A stretch of DNA of 64,000 nt, from contig NZ_LT963352.1 of assembly GCF_900236475.1 (NCBI RefSeq), forward strand, positions 1,054,001 through 1,118,000, written 5' to 3'. Below, in pieces: positions 1-8,208 of this stretch (its first letter is position 1; each line of letters begins with the position of its first letter). This DNA comes from Streptomyces chartreusis NRRL 3882. GTDB lineage: Bacteria; Actinomycetota; Actinomycetes; Streptomycetales; Streptomycetaceae. Under the pieces are notes generated by a model. That model worked only from the letters and a program-made list of their open reading frames with translations. It was not told the DNA's origin and made no database searches. A program made the position numbers and the translations under genes.

Positions 1-649
1 CTTCGAGCTCCGCCCGCGTCCGTGGCGGGTCCGGCACCCCGAGCGCCGTCGCCACCTTCGCCGTGTCCGCCACGTAGGCGTCGTAGTCGGTGGATGCCAA
101 GGGCCGGGCCCCGAAGCGCTCATGGGCGCGCAGGAAGCTGTCCGTCTCGGTGACGTGCACCCACTCGAGCAGGTGGGGATCGGCGGCCCAGTAGGGCTCG
201 CCCTGCGCTGTCACCCCCTTGACCCGCTCATGGATCGCGCGGACCCGTTCGACGGCACTGCGGGCGTCCTCGGCGGTTCCGAAGGTCGTCACGGCGAGGA
301 ACGTACTCGTGCGCTGCAACCGCCCCCAGGGGTCGCCGCGGTATCCGGAATGAGCGGCCACGGCGGCCATGGCCAGCGGGTGCAGGGATTGCAGCAGCAG
401 GGCGCGCAGTCCGCCGATGAACATCGAGGCGTCGCCGTGCACCACGCGGATGGGCCGTTCCGCGCCGAACCACCGCGTCCCCGGGGTGTTGTGGATGCGG
501 GCCCGGTTGGCGGGACCGTCCGGCCCCGCGACGTGGCTGAAGAGCGCCTTGCCGAGCCTGTCCCGCACGCCGGAAACCGTCAGGACGTCCATGTCCACGG
601 TCCCATTCTGCGACGTCGTCGTCCGGGGCGGAACAGATGGCGGCGTCAT
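1..649 (-). CDS. Oxygenase MpaB family protein (DUF2236), C-terminus cut by window edge
   Basis: The reverse strand is open from 649 to the window edge, so the C-terminus is missing. The translation contains GVRDRLGKALF, an HNTPGTRWFG segment, GDASMFIGGLRALLLQSLHP, and later EPYWAADPHLLEWVHVTETD. This is the pattern of the MpaB/DUF2236 family, heme-dependent oxygenases related to latex-clearing protein. The ATG at 649 gives the longest form; in-frame GTG (598) and ATG (592) are alternatives and none has a strong ribosome binding site. It is divergent from the phenolic-lipid operon. The substrate cannot be inferred. Confidence 0.72.
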   Translation of the reverse strand, partial: MTPPSVPPRTTTSQNGTVDMDVLTVSGVRDRLGKALFSHVAGPDGPANRARIHNTPGTRWFGAERPIRVVHGDASMFIGGLRALLLQSLHPLAMAAVAAHSGYRGDPWGRLQRTSTFLAVTTFGTAEDARSAVERVRAIHERVKGVTAQGEPYWAADPHLLEWVHVTETDSFLRAHERFGARPLASTDYDAYVADTAKVATALGVPDPPRTRAELE

Positions 650-974
650 GAGCAGCCCGCCCGCGCGGGACGGCGGCACGACGCAGCGCACCGCCGAGGG
701 CTGCCGACGCTGCGGACGTTCCACCGGATGCCGGAGTGCCTCGTGTGAGCGGGCGGGCAACGTGGCAGCGATGCTGCATGCCCATCATGGTCACCCGTGC
801 GACGGGAAGCATCGGCTCCGCTGCCGTACGACGCCCGCACCAACGCCTCGGGCACGTGCGCCTCCTGCGGGTCGACACCGTGTGGCTCGACATGGACTGC
901 GGAGTCCCGACGACGGACACGAGCAGGGCGCCCATGGAGCCCGGCCGGCCCCACGGACTGGTCGAGGCGCGGCG
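650..974. other. Intergenic gap between divergent genes
   Basis: About 325 bases separate the MpaB-like gene from the prenyltransferase gene. Short open frames cross it on both strands, but none resembles a protein family or has a convincing ribosome binding site. It presumably carries divergent promoters. No clear -35/-10 pair or operator was recognised. Confidence 0.4.
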
Positions 975-1817
975 ATGCCCGTGACCACCCGCGCGCTCCC
1001 GGCGCGCCCCGGGCCGCCGCCCGTGCCCGCGCTGCTCACCGCCGCCCACGGCGGTCCCGCCCTCGCGGTCACCACCGTCGCGGGCCTGCTCGCACTCCGC
1101 GCCGACCTGCACCCCCTCGACGCCGTCGCCGTCACCGCGGCGGTGTTCACCGGCCAGCTGACGATCGGCTGGGGCAACGACCTTCTGGACCTGCGTCGCG
1201 ACCGGGCCGTCGGTCGCGCCGACAAGCCTCTGGCCGTCGGAGCCCTCCCGGTCAGCCGGGTGGTGCCGGCCCTGGTCGTGGCCGCACTCGCCTGCCTCGT
1301 GCTGTCCGCGCTGGCCGACTGGCGCAGTGCGCTGGTCAACGCCACCCTCGCCACCGGTGCGGGCCACGCCTACAACCTGGGGCTCAAGGCGACCGCGTGG
1401 TCGTGGGCACCGTACGCCTGCGCCTTCGGGACGCTGCCCTCGGTCGTCACCCTCGCCGGCCCCGCCCAGGGCTGGGCGCCGCTGTGGATGACCGGCGCCG
1501 GCGCCACGCTCGGTGTCGGGGCGCACCTGCTCAACACGCTGCCCGACCTCGCCGACGACGAGCGCACCGGCGTCCGCGGCCTCCCGCACCGGATCGGCGA
1601 ACGTCGCTCGCGCGTCCTTGCCGCCGTGCTGCTGCCCGCCGCCTCGCTGCTCGCCGTGCTGGGCCCCCCGGGACCGCCCCCGGCATGGGCGTGGGCGGTC
1701 CTCGCGCTGGTGACGGCCCTCGCACTGGGCACGCCGGTCGCCCGCGGTCGTACTCCCTTCCGGGCCGCGGTGGCCATCGCCCTGCTCGACGTCGTCCTGC
1801 TCGTGGCGGCCGGCTGA
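975..1817 (+). CDS. UbiA-type membrane prenyltransferase
   Basis: A 280-residue, very hydrophobic protein with about eight membrane segments. The first Asp-rich motif of UbiA prenyltransferases is visible as NDLLDLRRD near residues 57-65, and a second acidic loop (LPDLADDERTG) follows near residue 185. UbiA enzymes transfer a polyprenyl group to an aromatic or other acceptor in the membrane. It lies 94 bases upstream of the type III polyketide synthase, in the same direction, so its acceptor is probably the phenolic lipid made by that operon (inference). The ATG at 975 begins the recognisable protein; the frame is open further upstream but that part does not look coding. Confidence 0.82.
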   Translation: MPVTTRALPARPGPPPVPALLTAAHGGPALAVTTVAGLLALRADLHPLDAVAVTAAVFTGQLTIGWGNDLLDLRRDRAVGRADKPLAVGALPVSRVVPALVVAALACLVLSALADWRSALVNATLATGAGHAYNLGLKATAWSWAPYACAFGTLPSVVTLAGPAQGWAPLWMTGAGATLGVGAHLLNTLPDLADDERTGVRGLPHRIGERRSRVLAAVLLPAASLLAVLGPPGPPPAWAWAVLALVTALALGTPVARGRTPFRAAVAIALLDVVLLVAAG

Positions 1818-1915
1818 TGACGCTCTCCCTCACCTTCCCCACCGTCGCCCTCGGCCTCGCTCGGGCGTTCGTCGCGTCCACCCACTCGCCCAGCCGACCA
1901 CAGGAGCCAGCATGA
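1817..1915 (+). CDS. Possible 32-residue coupled small ORF
   Basis: The ATG overlaps the prenyltransferase stop (TGATG) and the TGA overlaps the ATG of the polyketide synthase (ATGA). The frame could therefore carry ribosomes across the 94-base gap. The peptide starts MTLSLTFPTVALGLARAF and resembles no known family. It may be chance, since the polyketide synthase has its own GGAG ribosome binding site within this stretch. Confidence 0.2.
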   Translation: MTLSLTFPTVALGLARAFVASTHSPSRPQEPA

Positions 1916-3000
1916 CCATGCGCGTCCTCAGCGTTCGCGGCGCCCTGCCCGAGCACCGCCACCGGCAGGAGGAGATCACCGAGTCCTTCACCACCATGCT
2001 GGTCGAGGACACGGTCAACCGGGGCATCGTGGAACGGTTCCACCGCAACGTCTGCGTCGAGACCCGGCACACCGTGCTCCCGCTGGAGGAGTACGCCCGG
2101 CTGAAGAGCTTCGGCCAGTCGAACGACCTCTTCATCCGGGCCGGCGTCGAGCTCGGCGCCCGCGCTGTCGTCGACGCGCTCAAGGACGTCGGCCTCACAC
2201 CGGCCGACGTCGACTACATCGTGTCGTGCACGGTGACCGGCCTGGCCGTCCCCTCGCTCGAGGCCCGCGTCGCGGCGGAGATCGGGCTGCGGCCCGACGT
2301 GGTGCGCCTGCCCCTGGTCGGCCTCGGCTGCGTGGCGGGCGTGGCCGGTGTCGCCCGCCTGCACGACCTGCTGCGCGGCCGGCCGGACGGGGTCGCGGTG
2401 CTGATGTCGGTCGAGCTGTGCTCGCTCACGCTGCAGCGCGACGACACCTCGGTCGCCAACCTCGTGGCCAGCGGCCTGTTCGGGGACGGCGCCGCGGCGG
2501 TGGTCGCCGTCGGGTCCGAGCACGCGCTCGCGCAGTCCGGCGATCCGGCTCGTCCCGAGGTGCTCGCGTCGCGCAGCCGTCTGTACCCCGACTCGGAGCG
2601 CATGATGGGCTGGGACGTCGGCTCCGGCGGGCTGAGGATCGTGCTCGACCCCTCGGTACCCGACCTGGTGCGCCGTCACATCGGCGACGACGTCCGCGGC
2701 TTCCTGGCGGACCACCGGCTGACCCGCGACGACGTGGGCTGGTACGTCGCGCACCCCGGCGGCCCCAAGGTCCTCGAAGCGCTCCAGGACGCCCTCGGGG
2801 TCGAGCGGGACGCCCTGGGCATGACCTGGGACTCGCTGCGCAGGATCGGCAACCTGTCCTCCTCCTCGGTGCTGCACGTCATGGCGGACACGCTCGCCCA
2901 CCGTCAGCTCCCGCCCGGCTCCTACGGGCTCATGCTCGGCATGGGCCCGGGCTTCTGTTCCGAGTTCGTGCTCCTGCGCGCTCCTGGTGGTGAGCGGTGA
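1912..3000 (+). CDS. srsA: Type III polyketide synthase, phenolic lipid (alkylresorcinol/alkylpyrone) type
   Basis: A 362-residue protein with the chalcone-synthase fold signature. The Cys-His-Asn triad is visible as Cys140 (VGLGCVAG), His281 (WYVAHPGGPK) and Asn314 (RIGNLSSSS). The C-terminal GMGPGFCSEFVLL is typical of the family. Such enzymes condense a fatty acyl starter with malonyl- or methylmalonyl-CoA to alkylresorcinols or alkylpyrones. The following methyltransferase and flavin monooxygenase reproduce the srsA-srsB-srsC operon of S. griseus, so phenolic lipid synthesis is the likely role. A GGAG ribosome binding site precedes the ATG, and the stop overlaps the next start. Confidence 0.88.
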   Translation: MTMRVLSVRGALPEHRHRQEEITESFTTMLVEDTVNRGIVERFHRNVCVETRHTVLPLEEYARLKSFGQSNDLFIRAGVELGARAVVDALKDVGLTPADVDYIVSCTVTGLAVPSLEARVAAEIGLRPDVVRLPLVGLGCVAGVAGVARLHDLLRGRPDGVAVLMSVELCSLTLQRDDTSVANLVASGLFGDGAAAVVAVGSEHALAQSGDPARPEVLASRSRLYPDSERMMGWDVGSGGLRIVLDPSVPDLVRRHIGDDVRGFLADHRLTRDDVGWYVAHPGGPKVLEALQDALGVERDALGMTWDSLRRIGNLSSSSVLHVMADTLAHRQLPPGSYGLMLGMGPGFCSEFVLLRAPGGER

Positions 3001-3515
3001 GCAGCGAGGTCCTGTTCACCGTCCTGGTCCTGGCCGTCGCACTGGAGCGGGTCGCCGAACTGGCCGTGTCCCGGCGCAACGCCGCCCTCAGCCTCGCGCG
3101 GGGCGGCGTGGAGTCCGGGCGGGGGCACTACCCGTTCATGGTGGTGCTGCACACGGGTCTGCTGGCCGGCGCGCTCGTGGAGGTGTGGACGCGCCGACCG
3201 GACACGGCAGCGGTCCTCGGCTGGACGATGCTCGCCCTCGTCGCTGCCGCGCAGGCGTTGCGCTGGTGGTGCATCGCCACCTTGGGACGGCAGTGGAACA
3301 CCCGGGTGATCGTCGTGCCGGGTGCTGCGCGCGTGACGGGCGGCCCCTACCGCTGGATCCGGCACCCCAACTACGTCGCCGTCGTCGTGGAGGGGCTCGC
3401 GCTGCCCCTGGTGCACTCGGCCTGGGTCACGGCGGTCGTCTTCACCGCGCTGAACGGGTTCCTGCTCGCCACCCGCATCCGCGCCGAGGACGCGGCGCTG
3501 GCACAACTGGCCTGA
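2997..3515 (+). CDS. srsB: Isoprenylcysteine carboxyl methyltransferase-like membrane methyltransferase
   Basis: A 172-residue membrane protein with about four or five hydrophobic segments. It carries the ICMT-family motif GGPYRWIRHPNYVAV near residues 115-130, which binds S-adenosylmethionine. The GTG start overlaps the polyketide synthase stop by four bases (GTGA), indicating translational coupling. By analogy with SrsB of S. griseus it should O-methylate the alkylresorcinol product. Methylation of a different lipid or isoprenoid cannot be excluded. Confidence 0.82.
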   Translation: MSSEVLFTVLVLAVALERVAELAVSRRNAALSLARGGVESGRGHYPFMVVLHTGLLAGALVEVWTRRPDTAAVLGWTMLALVAAAQALRWWCIATLGRQWNTRVIVVPGAARVTGGPYRWIRHPNYVAVVVEGLALPLVHSAWVTAVVFTALNGFLLATRIRAEDAALAQLA

Positions 3516-3526
3516 AGGAGGTGCGC

Positions 3527-4624
3527 ATGGACCTGCTCGTCGTCGGTGGGGGCCCGGCGGGCCTGGCCACGGCCCTGCACGCCGTCCGGGCTGGGCTCGA
3601 CGTCGCCGTGTGGGAGCGGCGTGCGGGCGTCGTCGACAAGGCGTGCGGCGAGGGACTGATGCCGGGTGCCGTCACCGCCTTGGCGGCGCTGGGCGCGCTC
3701 CCTGCGGGCCACGACCTGCGGGGCATCCGCTATGTCGCCGGAGCGCGCCGGGTCGATGCCGACTTCGGAGCGGGCGCGGGCCGCGGGGTGCGTCGCACGA
3801 CGCTGCACGCGGCACTGCGGGAGACGGTGCTGGCGGAGGGTGTACGGGTCGAGCAGCGCACCGCGCACCGTGTCGAGCAGGACGAGGACGGTGTGTCGGT
3901 CGACGGCACTCGTGCCGGCCACCTCGTCGCGGCCGACGGCCTTCACTCGCCGATCCGCCGGGCCCTTGGCCTCGACCGGCCACGCCGGGTCCGCCCGCGG
4001 CACGGTTTGCGGCGCCACTACGAGCTCGCCCCCTGGAGCGACCACGTCGAGGTGCACTGGGCCCGGTGCGCGGAGGCCTACGTGACCCCGGTGGCCGACG
4101 ACCTCGTGGGTGTCGCGGTGCTCACCGCCGCCCGCGGGTCGTTCGACGACCACCTCGCCGCCTTCCCCGAGCTTCGGGAGCGGCTGGCCGGGGCCCGGCA
4201 CGCCGGACCGGTGCGCGGGGCGGGCCCTCTGCGCCAGGACACCAGCGCACGCACCGCCGGCCGGGTGCTGCTCGTCGGCGATGCCGCCGGTTACGTCGAC
4301 GCGCTGACCGGTGAGGGCATCGCGCTGGCGCTCGCGCAGGCGCCGGCGGCCGTCCGGGCCGTCACCAGCGGTGACCTGGTGGGCTACGAGCGGGAGTGGC
4401 GGGAGCTCACACGGCGCTACCGCTGGCTGACCCACGCGCTGCTCGGCGTGACGCGGGTGCCCCCGGCTCGCGCGGCGCTGGTTCCTCTGGCGCAGCGGCT
4501 GCCGTGGCTGTTCTCCGCGACCGTCGACGCGCTGGCCCGCCCGGCCGGTCAGCACCGGGCGAGTCGGCCGGGTGGCCGGCCGGCGGCCGCCGTGCCGGAG
4601 GGAGAGGGAGACATGTGCCCGTGA
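3527..4624 (+). CDS. srsC: FAD-dependent monooxygenase of phenolic lipid pathway
   Basis: A 365-residue protein of the aromatic hydroxylase/geranylgeranyl reductase-like flavoprotein group. The FAD dinucleotide motif VVGGGPAGLA lies at residues 5-14 and the second FAD motif (VGDAAGYVDALTGEG) near residues 247-261. The ATG at 3527 has an ideal ribosome binding site (AAGGAGGTG) and lies 11 bases after the methyltransferase stop. By operon context it hydroxylates the phenolic ring, as SrsC does in S. griseus. It is convergent with the GNAT gene, with only 15 bases between the stops. Confidence 0.85.
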   Translation: MDLLVVGGGPAGLATALHAVRAGLDVAVWERRAGVVDKACGEGLMPGAVTALAALGALPAGHDLRGIRYVAGARRVDADFGAGAGRGVRRTTLHAALRETVLAEGVRVEQRTAHRVEQDEDGVSVDGTRAGHLVAADGLHSPIRRALGLDRPRRVRPRHGLRRHYELAPWSDHVEVHWARCAEAYVTPVADDLVGVAVLTAARGSFDDHLAAFPELRERLAGARHAGPVRGAGPLRQDTSARTAGRVLLVGDAAGYVDALTGEGIALALAQAPAAVRAVTSGDLVGYEREWRELTRRYRWLTHALLGVTRVPPARAALVPLAQRLPWLFSATVDALARPAGQHRASRPGGRPAAAVPEGEGDMCP

Positions 4625-4639
4625 TGTGTTGCCGGAGGT

Positions 4640-5164
4640 TCACAGCGTTCGCATGAGGACGCGCGCGTTGCGGCTCGGGTCCAGGGACGTCGCCCAGGCC
4701 TCAGGCGCGAGGCGCACGCCGGCCGGGGCGAACCCGTGTCTGAGGAAGAGGCTGCCGCTGCCGACCGTCGCGGTGAACAAGGAGCCCAGCGACCGGGCGC
4801 GCGCCCTGGCCAGTACGGCACGCATCAGTTGGCCTCCCAGCCCGCTGCCCTGCCGGTGCCGGGCCACGCAGAAGTTGTAGAGAACACCCGCGGGACCGCG
4901 GCTCCCCTCCGTGTGGGCCGCGTGGACGCGCAGGGCCAGGCAGCCCTCCAGAGTGCCGTCGGGTCCCTCGGCCACGAGGAAGTCGGCCGCGTGGGCGGCA
5001 TACAGCGTCAGGGGTCGTCGGCGTAACGCTCCTGCGTGCACGAAGGGTCGGGACAGGGCCGCGAGTGCGGCGGCGTCCTCCGGGCGGGCGGGGCGTACGA
5101 CCGGGGTCGCTGTGAGAGGAGCACGCGGCGACGGCGGAGCGGTGGGCGGCGCAGCCGTGTTCAA
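4640..5164 (-). CDS. GNAT-family N-acetyltransferase
   Basis: A 174-residue protein with the acetyl-CoA-binding motif RHRQGSGLGGQLMRAVL (Q/RxxGxG/A) and the preceding YNFCVA strand typical of GNAT enzymes. The best start is the TTG at 5164, whose TTGA overlaps the amidohydrolase stop; no in-frame ATG or GTG gives a complete N-terminus. It is the third gene of the apparent cchK-amidohydrolase-GNAT transcription unit, so it may be iron-regulated. The substrate is unknown. Acylation of a siderophore intermediate is possible, but nothing in the sequence proves it. Confidence 0.78.
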   Translation of the reverse strand: MNTAAPPTAPPSPRAPLTATPVVRPARPEDAAALAALSRPFVHAGALRRRPLTLYAAHAADFLVAEGPDGTLEGCLALRVHAAHTEGSRGPAGVLYNFCVARHRQGSGLGGQLMRAVLARARARSLGSLFTATVGSGSLFLRHGFAPAGVRLAPEAWATSLDPSRNARVLMRTL

Positions 5165-6759
5165 GGCTTGCCTGCCCCGCCTTCGGATCCGCCGTCGTGT
5201 CGGTCGCGGCCGTCGACGTACGTCGCCACCACCTCGATGTCGCCGATGCGGGAGGTGTCGACGCGCCACGGGTCGTCGCCGAGCACCACCAGGTCGGCGC
5301 GCTTGCCCGGGGAGAGACTGCCGGCGCTGTCCTCCCAGTGGCAGGCATGGGCACCGGCGACGGTGTAGGCGCGCAGCGCCTCGGCCACGGTGATGCCCTC
5401 GTCCGGGCCGATCACCTGGCCGGACTCGGAGGCGCGCTCGACCATGAACTGGACGGCCCGCAGCGGGGAGCCGTCGGTGACCGGCCGGTCGGAGCTGCCG
5501 ACGAGGGTGATGCCGTGGTCCAGGAATCCCTTGCCCCGGTACAGCCACGGCGCGCGCTCCTCGCCCATGATCGCCGCGTAGTCGTCGCCGAAGTAGCGCA
5601 GGAAGTTGGGCTGGACGACCGCGCTCACGCCGAGCCGCGCCATGCGCGAGAGCTGGTCGGGGCGGATGAGGCCCGCGTGTTCGACGCGGTGCCGGACGCC
5701 GTGGCGCGGACGGAGGCGCTGGGCCCGTTCCAGGGCGTCGAGGGCGACGTCGGCAGCGCGGTCGCCGATGGCGTGCACGGCGAGCTGCCAGCCGGCGAGG
5801 TGGCCGGCCACGATCGTCTCGGTGAGCGTGTCCGGGTCGTCCTGCAACTGGCCGGCGTGGTCCAGCCCTTCGTACGGGCTGCTCAACGCGGCGGTACGGG
5901 CCATCATGCCGCCGTCGGTGTAGACCTTCAGGGCGCCGACGGAGAGCCAGTCGTCGCCGAGGCCCGTGCGCAGGCCGAGGTCGAGGGCCCTGGGAATGCC
6001 GTCGGCCTCGTGCGCGGCGACGGGCCGCAGCCGGTCCGCGGCGACCATGAGCTGCACCCGCAGGGGCAACAAGCCCTTCTCGCGGGCGAGCTGGTAGGCG
6101 CCGAGTTCGACCGGGCTGTGCCCGAACAGGGTGCCGCCGATGCCCGCCTCGGCGCATGCGGTGACGCCTTCGGCGACGCAGGTCCGGGCGGCGCGTCCGA
6201 TCGCCTCGGCGAGTTCCTCCTGGGAGTACGGCAGACGCAGTGCGCGGGCGGCGCCCATCGCGCCCTCGGCGAGGAAGCCGTTCTCGTGGGGGACGCCGTC
6301 GGGGAGCAGGTCCAGGACGGCGGTGTTGACGACACAGCCGTGTCCGGAGTCGTGCAGCACGAACACCTTGCGCCCGTGGCTCACCCGGTCCAGCTCCGCG
6401 GCGGTCAGATGGCGGCCCAGGGCCCGCTGGTCGTAGCCGGCGATGCTGACCCAGGCGCCGGGCGCGGCCGACCGGCGGACGGCTTCCGCCACGACTGCCA
6501 GCACGTCGTCGATCCGCGTGCGGCCCGCGATGCTCGGTGTGTCCTGCTTGAAGCCGGTCCAGGCCAGGTGCACATGGGCGTCGATGAACCCGGGCAGCAC
6601 GGTGGCGCCCTGGAGGTCGATCACCTCCCGTGCGGGCAGCGAGGTCACGGCCTCGTCCAGGCCGACGATCCGGCCCCGCCAGATGCCCAGGTCGTGGGCG
6701 ACGGGGTGGGCCGGGTCCATGGTGACGAAGCGGGCGTTCGTCAGTCTGGTGCAGAGCAT
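5161..6759 (-). CDS. Amidohydrolase, YtcJ-like (Amidohydro_3)
   Basis: A 532-residue metal-dependent amidohydrolase. The first metal-binding motif is GFIDAHVHLAW near residues 57-67. Later histidines lie in HAIGDRAADVALDAL and RHRVEHAGLI, and a conserved Asp in SSDRPVTDGSPL. This matches the exoenzyme-regulatory-protein/YtcJ group. It starts six bases after the cchK stop, so it should be co-transcribed from the iron-box promoter. It is not one of the eleven named cch genes. Cleavage of coelichelin, a shunt peptide or another amide are all possible. Confidence 0.8.
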   Translation of the reverse strand: MLCTRLTNARFVTMDPAHPVAHDLGIWRGRIVGLDEAVTSLPAREVIDLQGATVLPGFIDAHVHLAWTGFKQDTPSIAGRTRIDDVLAVVAEAVRRSAAPGAWVSIAGYDQRALGRHLTAAELDRVSHGRKVFVLHDSGHGCVVNTAVLDLLPDGVPHENGFLAEGAMGAARALRLPYSQEELAEAIGRAARTCVAEGVTACAEAGIGGTLFGHSPVELGAYQLAREKGLLPLRVQLMVAADRLRPVAAHEADGIPRALDLGLRTGLGDDWLSVGALKVYTDGGMMARTAALSSPYEGLDHAGQLQDDPDTLTETIVAGHLAGWQLAVHAIGDRAADVALDALERAQRLRPRHGVRHRVEHAGLIRPDQLSRMARLGVSAVVQPNFLRYFGDDYAAIMGEERAPWLYRGKGFLDHGITLVGSSDRPVTDGSPLRAVQFMVERASESGQVIGPDEGITVAEALRAYTVAGAHACHWEDSAGSLSPGKRADLVVLGDDPWRVDTSRIGDIEVVATYVDGRDRHDGGSEGGAGKP

Positions 6760-6765
6760 CGGGCG

Positions 6766-6978
6766 TCAGGCGTCCATGGACTCGGCGAGGGAACGGGGGC
6801 GCAGATCCGTCCAGTTGGCCTCGACGTACTCCAGGCAGGCCGCCCGGGTGTTCTCCTCGAAGGCGATGCTCCACCCCCCGGGCACGTCCGCGAAGGACGG
6901 CCAGAGCGAGTGCTGGCCCTCGTCGTTGACGAGGACGAGGAAACGGCCGTCGGCGTCGTCGAAGGGGTTGGTGCTCAT
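6766..6978 (-). CDS. cchK: MbtH-like protein of the coelichelin NRPS
   Basis: A 70-residue MbtH-family protein. It begins [19 protein letters not shown] and carries the conserved [14 protein letters not shown] core followed by a downstream Trp in EANWTDLRP. MbtH proteins bind NRPS adenylation domains and are often needed for their folding and activity; here the partner is CchH. The promoter region is shared divergently with cchJ and contains the best iron box of the window. Confidence 0.93.
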   Translation of the reverse strand: MSTNPFDDADGRFLVLVNDEGQHSLWPSFADVPGGWSIAFEENTRAACLEYVEANWTDLRPRSLAESMDA

Positions 6979-6996
6979 GTGCCGGTGCCTCCCATA

Positions 6997-7015
6997 TTAG
7001 GTTAGGCTCGCCTAA
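6997..7015. promoter_or_regulatory. Iron box between cchK and cchJ
   Basis: TTAGGTTAGGCTCGCCTAA is a near-perfect 19-bp DtxR/DmdR-type operator and lies in the 87-base divergent gap. Bound by Fe(II)-DmdR1 it would repress both cchK and cchJ when iron is plentiful. The assignment rests on match to the known consensus and position. Confidence 0.92.
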
Positions 7016-7065
7016 TCGCAAGTGAGCTTAGCCTTCTCGCTTTCCGCTCCACAAGGAGACGTTCC

Positions 7066-8163
7066 ATGAGGTTGGTGGGGGACGACACGTTCGCCGGGTT
7101 CGGACTGCCCGGGGCACCCGGCACCGACGCGTTCTGGGCGGCCGCGCGGACACCCGCGTCGATACCCGACGGCGACGGCTGGAGGACCCTCTTCCTGTGG
7201 CGTGGGTCCAGCGCGGCGACCATCGACTTCGAGAGCTGGTCCGAGCCGGTTCCCCTGCGCCGGTTCGGTGACACGGACTGCTGGTACGCCGAAGTGCGCA
7301 TGCCCGCGCGGCTGCGGGTGACGTACCAGTTCCGCGTGGGAGAGGAGGCGCACGCGGACCCCTTCAACCCGGTCGCTGCGGGTGGTGACCGGTCCATCGC
7401 CGCGACGCCGGACGCGCCCGCCCAGCCGCACTGGCCCGCTGTCGGAGCCGACGGCGTGCTGCCTCTGCCCCGTACCCGGATCCGCTGGGCCAGTGAAAGG
7501 CTGGGCGGGCGACGGACCGTGCGCGTGCATCCGGCGGGTGGCGGCGGGCCGGTGGTCCTGCTGCTCGACGGGGACGACTGGCTGTTTCTGCACCCGGCCA
7601 TGAGCGCGTTCGACTCGGCGGTCGCCGGTGGTGAGATGCCGCCGGTCACCCTCGTCTTCCTGCCGGCCAGGGACAGGAAGGCGGAGTTCGCGTGCCGGCC
7701 CGAGCTGTGGGAGGCGGTCCGGGACGAACTGCTGCCGCTGGTGGCGGAGTGCGGGGTCCCCGCCGACCTCGACCGGTTGGTGGTCGCCGGGCAGAGCCTC
7801 GGTGGGCTGAGCGCGGTGTACGCGGCGCTGGAGTTTCCGGGGCTGGTGTCGCGTGTGGCCTGTCAGTCGGGGTCGTTCTGGTGGACGTCCGACGCGATGG
7901 GTTCGGCGGACCCGTTGGGAGGTGCGGTGGGTGGTGTGATCGCCGCGCGGCTGCGGGAGGGGGCGGATCTGTCGGGGGCGCGGGTCGCGTTCGACGTGGG
8001 GGAACACGAGACGCGGATGCTGCCGCATTGCGAGGTCGTGGAGGTCTTGGCCGAGCAGGCCGGGGCGACGGTGCGGGTTTCGCGCGGCGCCTTTGGCCAT
8101 GACCGGGCGGGGTGGCGTCATGCCCTGCTGAGGGATGTCGCCTGGGCACTGGAGTCTGCGTGA
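7066..8163 (+). CDS. cchJ: Ferri-coelichelin esterase/hydrolase, enterochelin-esterase-like
   Basis: A 365-residue protein with an N-terminal beta-sandwich-like region (residues about 1-150) and a C-terminal alpha/beta-hydrolase domain. The nucleophile elbow is GQSLGG with Ser244. Likely Asp and His partners lie in FDVGEHETR and FGHDRAGW. Enterochelin-esterase-like proteins cleave iron siderophores to release iron. CchJ is a named member of the coelichelin cluster, though a role in assembly has also been considered. AAGGAGACG precedes the ATG. It has no signal peptide, so it acts in the cytoplasm. Confidence 0.9.
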   Translation: MRLVGDDTFAGFGLPGAPGTDAFWAAARTPASIPDGDGWRTLFLWRGSSAATIDFESWSEPVPLRRFGDTDCWYAEVRMPARLRVTYQFRVGEEAHADPFNPVAAGGDRSIAATPDAPAQPHWPAVGADGVLPLPRTRIRWASERLGGRRTVRVHPAGGGGPVVLLLDGDDWLFLHPAMSAFDSAVAGGEMPPVTLVFLPARDRKAEFACRPELWEAVRDELLPLVAECGVPADLDRLVVAGQSLGGLSAVYAALEFPGLVSRVACQSGSFWWTSDAMGSADPLGGAVGGVIAARLREGADLSGARVAFDVGEHETRMLPHCEVVEVLAEQAGATVRVSRGAFGHDRAGWRHALLRDVAWALESA

Positions 8164-8179
8164 TTGTCAGCGGGCCGGC

Positions 8180-8206
8180 GGGGGCTGGTCGCGCCCCTGA
8201 AGGGCC
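8180..8206. terminator. Truncated dispersed repeat acting as likely bidirectional terminator
   Basis: The sequence GGCTGGTCGCG-CCCCTGAAGGG reads as a shortened version of the palindromic repeat at 14388-14442 and 26917-26972, lacking the central CAGTTCCCCGCG. The remaining CGCCCCTGAAGGGCCCG can form a short GC hairpin between the convergent ends of cchJ and cchI. Confidence 0.5.
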
Positions 8207-8208
8207 CG

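Noticed and set aside
736..984. 82-codon ORF in the gap before the prenyltransferase gene
   Set aside because: No family resemblance and no ribosome site, and it overlaps the better supported start at 975 in another frame.
7012..8121. Long reverse-strand frame opposite cchJ
   Set aside because: Composition is shadow-like and it has no domain resemblance. cchJ has an iron box, ribosome site and catalytic motif on the other strand.
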